From NCBI GenBank assembly GCA_009746045.1, contig RPFO01000065.1:1848924-1912923 (forward strand): a DNA stretch of 64,000 bases, read 5' to 3'. This DNA comes from Mesostigma viride (Eukaryota > Streptophyta > Mesostigmatophyceae > Mesostigmatales > Mesostigmataceae). How positions within the stretch are numbered: position 1 is the first letter of the stretch; each line of letters starts with the position of its first letter. The notes beneath the pieces are model-generated. The model did no database searches and was not told the origin of the DNA. It saw only the letters and a list, made by a program, of their open reading frames with translations. Positions 55,501-61,500 of this stretch are shown piece after piece. Both the position numbers and the translations under genes were made by a program.

Positions 55501-58500
55501 CCCCCTGCTAAGCTGGTAAGGTGGTAAGAAACATTACAGAGCATCTCCTTCAAGATACTAGCATAACGACAGCAGTGCTTGCAAGTTTAAATACCTGTAA
55601 CATGGACTTGGTCATGTGCCAGGGAGAGAGTCAGAAAGTCCTCATGGCAGCATCTACCCACCCGCCCATGCACCATGTCTCTAGAGCTCTAGGCATTTAG
55701 TTAACCCTGCTTCCTTACAAAATGCAAGGTTGTATCACGTCCACGCACCGCTGCATGCACCGTTAACGCAAAAGGGGTACGTCGCATTACAGTTAAGATC
55801 CGCGCCGCTGCCAAGGTTGTCATTTACGCAAGCTGGATTCAAGGACACATGGACAGCACAAGGGCAAGTTGCACAAGCGCATATTAAAAGCTGTTCCATA
55901 CACTCATGTGCGCAAACCCACCATTGCCCAGAAAACTGACCAACAAATCCCTGGAAATACTTACCACAGACTGTATCTGTATGGCTACATAGATTGACTA
56001 GACATGGTAAAATTAACATGTTTAGGCACACTATTTGTTTTCCCAAAATAGGATGGATTATTAGCTATGGGCCACTGGAGTGCCCAACCCTACCATGAGA
56101 AACAGTTTTATTACAATATTTGTGTGCTAGGCTTTTTAGTGGATGCCAAGGATGCAAAGAAGATGCACAATCAAACTCTTTGTCCAAATCATGTTCATTT
56201 CTACTTATGCTAGGTTCTTTGCCCCTGGCATGGATCGCCAGAGAGGGATGTACAGTAAGAAGGGTAAGGCTAGCCTTGGACAAGCAATAAGTGTTTCCAT
56301 GGGCATCGGCGGCCGGGATGTGGCCTTCCTTTTGTATGTGCTCCACTCATTGTTTTAATAAAGAGTTTGGTCACCCTGGAGTTCCGCGATTAATAGAACG
56401 TGCAATTTTGCACAAGCGGCCATTGCCGCCATCGTTTTAAAAACAGTGGCCATGGTCATCGCCGGCTTAGCTTGCTGAAGGCATGGTCCGCCGGCACACA
56501 AGCTAACATTCATCCTAAATTAATTGACACCGGCATGCGTCACGCGCCGGCCTGAACAGCGCTGAAAACGCCACAACAAATAACATGGCCACACACACCC
56601 AGGCTAGCGCGCTAACCATACAGGAAGTGGTACAAGGTTCTCAAAACTGACCAACATAAATCTCGCCCATCGACCCCTTGGGCCGGTCTGAGTCCACTAA
56701 TATACAATGATTGATCACGACTCACTAAGAAACAGACCATTCAAAGATTCGTTAAGCAACCAGCCGACCCTACAGGTTACTAGCTAATCAAAGCCGGTGC
56801 AAACAGTCATGAATATTTGCAAGCAAGTCGTATAAAGCCTACAATTAATTTTTTCGCACCACTTATTGATAGCCAACGACCCTTATAAACAATCGGGTCA
56901 TTCAAGGAAAATTCAGGCGAGCATGAAGCCCTTTTTAAAGAACGAATCAGTCAGACCATGTCGCAGACAGCTTTCTACATGCAGGCCAGAACATAGCGGA
57001 CCTAGATCTTTCCCGCATTTTTATTTATTTTTATGCGGTAATATAACTATATTCAGAGAAAACTGGCTTAAGAGAGCTAGGGGCAGGCAACGGTCAAGAA
57101 AGAGCATCAGGACTCAAAAGTGACAACGCCTCGCAAGCTTAAACTCATGTACGAACATCAAGAAAGGATGAGGCAACGATATTCCAGCGCTACCTGGTAT
57201 GACTGGCGTTACCTTTGCCCTGGCCCAGGCGGTGCCCGCAAAAGTGGCACTTGCGGCACATAAACCATGACGTGATGTCCAGAGTGGTCTAAATCATCAA
57301 ATCTTTACTGTCACTGCATTTATTCTACGGCCATGCATGATAACATTGAGTAGAAAGAAACATATAAACCCTTCCGGGCTGGCACCGGAAAACAATTTTA
57401 GTCATCAATTCCGTCGACCTGCCTGATCGCAGTTCTTTCAAGCAAGAGCAGTGTTGACACGACTAATGACTCGCATCCCCGCGAGCTGAAAATTGATATA
57501 TTCATCTTTAGGACATACAAAATCTATTTCCTGAGTTTGGCCAGTGCAAACGTAAACTGCATGCATCAGGGCGCAAACCGCCATGGCTACATGTAGGTCG
57601 TGCATTTCCGGAACTCACGGTTTACGGGAAAAGTTACCCTAACCACCTGTACTTTAACCGTATCTTCCACTGCTAAGGTGTCCTCCAAAAATCCCCAAAA
57701 AGATGTCCGAGAAAGATCTTTTCATGTAAGTAGTATTTGAAAAAGTTTTCAGCGAAATTTGCCCTCAAATACTTCAGGCGCGGCGAAGTTCTTACAGAAC
57801 TTCAAAACTCGGTCCTCCCGGTATAGGACTGAGAAAACTCAGTCCTCTCCATCTATAGGTAGTGAGACAGGCGAAGAGTTAACCCGGCGGATGCAGGGCG
57901 GAGTTTTTCTTGTTCCCCTGAAAAGGGCGGTGACTCACACAGGCAGTCATACGCCTGGAAGGTCTCCAGCTTGCCCAGGCACCATCAACAGTTGCACCGA
58001 CCATTAAACAGCCGCTGGGATTTACCAGTGCACGCCACCATGTGGCAGGGTTACCAACCCCCGCCACCGCGCCATACCCATCGTCCTTATGACGCCGGAT
58101 CCGGTTGAAAGAAACATGATTCCCCCGCAGCCAAGCCTGCTGATGATGAAGGCTGTAGATTTGTACTACTAGTAGTATAACTGGTTGGCCAATATGGTAC
58201 GTGCGTCAATACGCGGGGCCTGAAAATACGGGTATATACTTCGGACTCCAAAGTACGCGGGCCCAAAACATGTGACTGTTTAAGGGTTGCAGTGCATCCA
58301 TATGAAAACACTACCAGCACGGATAATAATTAACAAAGCTTGTCATTTCCAACTTCATCACACAATATAGCATGCTCGTTCATGACGTTGATGCAAAATG
58401 GTTAACAACATTCGGTGACAGTGCTTACTGGTTAACAACATCCGTATGTGCCCTGCATTTAATCCTATCTAAAGAACTCGGCAACCAGCAGCCTGGCAGC

Positions 58501-61500
58501 CATCTCGTCTGTAAAAACCAGCCGTTTGGCGATCTGCAGCTAGCCATTATGAAGAGGAGTCGATCAGATGAGGTAGACGCATGGAAAGTTCTTGTTGCAA
58601 ACTGCAAGCTAGTGGTACTTCGTCACGGAAACCGGTTTGAACATGTAAGGATTTTTTATTTGTTCTTTCGTTTTTACCTCATAATAATCCCACTCAGGAC
58701 CTTAGGCATAATTATGCACGGCTGCTAACTGAAAATGGCTGTCGCACTGGCCTGACCGCACCTCGCTATATAGCAGCATAACAACCAGTATCACACCTTG
58801 CGCGTCGCAATATGCTGACATATAATGCATTATTGTTGGCTACATAATAAAGGCTTTCGCACCAACTTACAACTAAAATTATTCCTAGGCCATGAGCCAA
58901 ACAATTTGTAAGGCTTGCGCTTGTCGGAAAGAACCGTTCGCACCTAGTTTTAGTAAACATCTCGAACAGGCAGTGAAACGCTGCGCCAATTAGACCCCAG
59001 TACAGGCACCGCACTGCCCGCTGGTACCTCGCAAAAGTCCAGTTCCCGTACCGTAAAAAATACGCATATTTACCGCCGAGGCGTTCGGTACGCGTACTCC
59101 CGTATTTTTGCAGCTCAGTACGGCGTATTTGCCAACCCGGGTAGCATATGCTTGCTTAGAGACGACCCTTTCACGCAGGAACTGAGGCCCTATTCCATAA
59201 TCCATCATCGGATAAACTAATCAGGGCAGAAAAAAGAAGGAAACACAGGGCCGCCAGGCGACCATTCTTTGCTAGAAAACCCGGGCTATGCTGCACCGGT
59301 CTGCCCCCCGAGATCATCCTCTACCGGTCTTCCCCACCTCTCCCGACCCTGGCCAAGGGCTGATAGTTGCTTTCCGATGGCGGGAGTGACTTGTAAGTCG
59401 CAGGTCCCCGGTGCGCCATCAGCGCTCTTATTCAATCAGCCCGCGAGACCACCCCGACCAAATGCAGTCGCTGCCCACTCAAAGGTTTTCTCCACAAAAC
59501 GCTGTCCACAGCCCTGTTACCACACGGAGCTGAATTCCGGGCTCGTTCCCACCATCTTTATCTTATCATAATCAAAGGCTTCCTCACCAGAAGCCCCACG
59601 ACTCCATGAGGCAACGGGGAGCACCTCTAGGACCAGCGTTGGAAACCACTGCACTGGTCAATGCTTCAAAAGAAAGCGTCCCAGCCTCCGTCGATACCTG
59701 TCACGTGGCCAGAAACAAAATATATTCCAGCTAGGCCCCTTTGCGCCCAGAGAGGCCGATAGCATCGTCTCATGTTCGGCGCAGCCGCCATAGCGGCCAG
59801 CCGACCTTGCCAGCAAAATGCTGGAATCAGGTTGCAGAGCTGTAACGATACGTCCCGAGTCACCAGCACCACTCTAAGTACACTTATCAGTTCCGACAGG
59901 CGCGTTGTGCCTGTAGGTGCATGTACCAACAGGTATGTCTCGCTACAAACCTTTGACACTACAGCACCACCATGAGCTACAAACTCCGGTGACGGATGCA
60001 AGAGCTACTACTCGGTACAACATTTTGGCACCACATGAGGTCGGTGCAGTGCCCAGGTGACGGGTGCTATAGCTAGCTACACAACCTACGGCAGGTTAGT
60101 CCCCTTGGAGCCCGCATTGCATGTAGCTATAGAATGAGCAAAAGCTCACAGCATGCATGCTCACACCGACAAAAAAATCCGATGAATTGTTTTGGGGCAG
60201 TCGGGCTAAAAGCCCAAAAATTCGGTGCACTTTGGGAGTGACGCAAGAGTGACCCACGTCGGCACCTAGTATGGTCGTCAAAGTTCCCTGAAAAGGAGCG
60301 GCGCGACGCGCGACCAGCATTCCGTACCCCATCGCTAGTATCGGCACATTTACTGTTCATCATGTACTAATGTTCAGGAATCGAGAAAGAAATGTACGGA
60401 GCGAAGTTGTTTTCGGGGTACAAATTGGGGCTTTTTGGAGTGGGAGTGGATGGGACTGCTCTGGTCCGGCTCATGAACCGTTCCATCCACTCCCACCGTA
60501 ATTCAGGGGAATTTGCGAAATCGCCACATTTCGGTAGGGAGTGAGGTCACAGAAGGTCACTATAAGAAATTGGCCGGATTTGCCGTTCAGGTGGGAGTAC
60601 TCCCGATGTGAATGCAATTCAGGGGTTTTAGAAACCGGTCCTCATCCTAATTCTACATACGGAATCAGTGGTCGGTGTGAACATGCTGTTAATAATCAAA
60701 ATTTTTCTAAGAAAAAAAAAGTTCATGTCCCACGTAGCTCCCACAAAAACCAGCATCTTCATTAAAACAATAAGTGAAAGCATACATGTGACACTATTGA
60801 CATGCCCGGAGGCACGCCGTTCAAGGCCCTTCATGAAGTATGTTGCCCTAGAGGCAACCAAGACAAGGGTGGGTGGGTGGGGAGCAAAGAAAGAGGCCGA
60901 CAAAACCAGCCAGAGCGGCTTTTAGTCGCAAAACCTCCCTTATCCCTAGCTAACTGACGTCATTAAACCCTTATGTTCAGTGATGCTAGTAAGACGCTAA
61001 CCGTACAGACCGGGGGTAGAATATCCCGAATCTGCACGGCTAGTATTAAATAATGCGTAGGTTGTTCTTTTCAGGGGCACTGCACCTCACGCCCCGTTCC
61101 GCCCGGGTATAATCAACCCAAGCGCGGAACGCACATTTTATTTAATTCATTTTTCAACCATGCACTATACTGCATCTACTAATCACAAAAGCTCTAACCA
61201 AACAGCTACGAGAAAACACTACGACCTATAAGCCGCTCATCCAGCGGCCTCTTGTTCCCGCATTCACGTATAGAAGAAACTCCGTTCAAAGAACCCCGAT
61301 TCATGTCCCACGTAGCTCCCACAAAAACCAGCATCTTCATTAAAACAATAAGTGAAAGCATACATGTGACACTATTGACATGCCCGGAGGCACGCCGTTC
61401 AAGGCCCTTCATGAAGTACGTTGCCCAATCACCCCCGCCCTGGCTTTCCCTTGAAGCCGCACTCCACCTTGCTCGTTGTCACAAGTGACCGCCCTGCCGC

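Larger units (their letters stand above)
52448..55962. repeat. 3.4-kb segmental duplication, second copy (includes duplicon D)
   Basis: Matches 40766-44126 followed by 50279-50400. Homology stops near 55962. Differences are scattered substitutions and small indels, for example the missing GTAGC near 54828 and the extra AGT near 55353. Confidence 0.9.
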
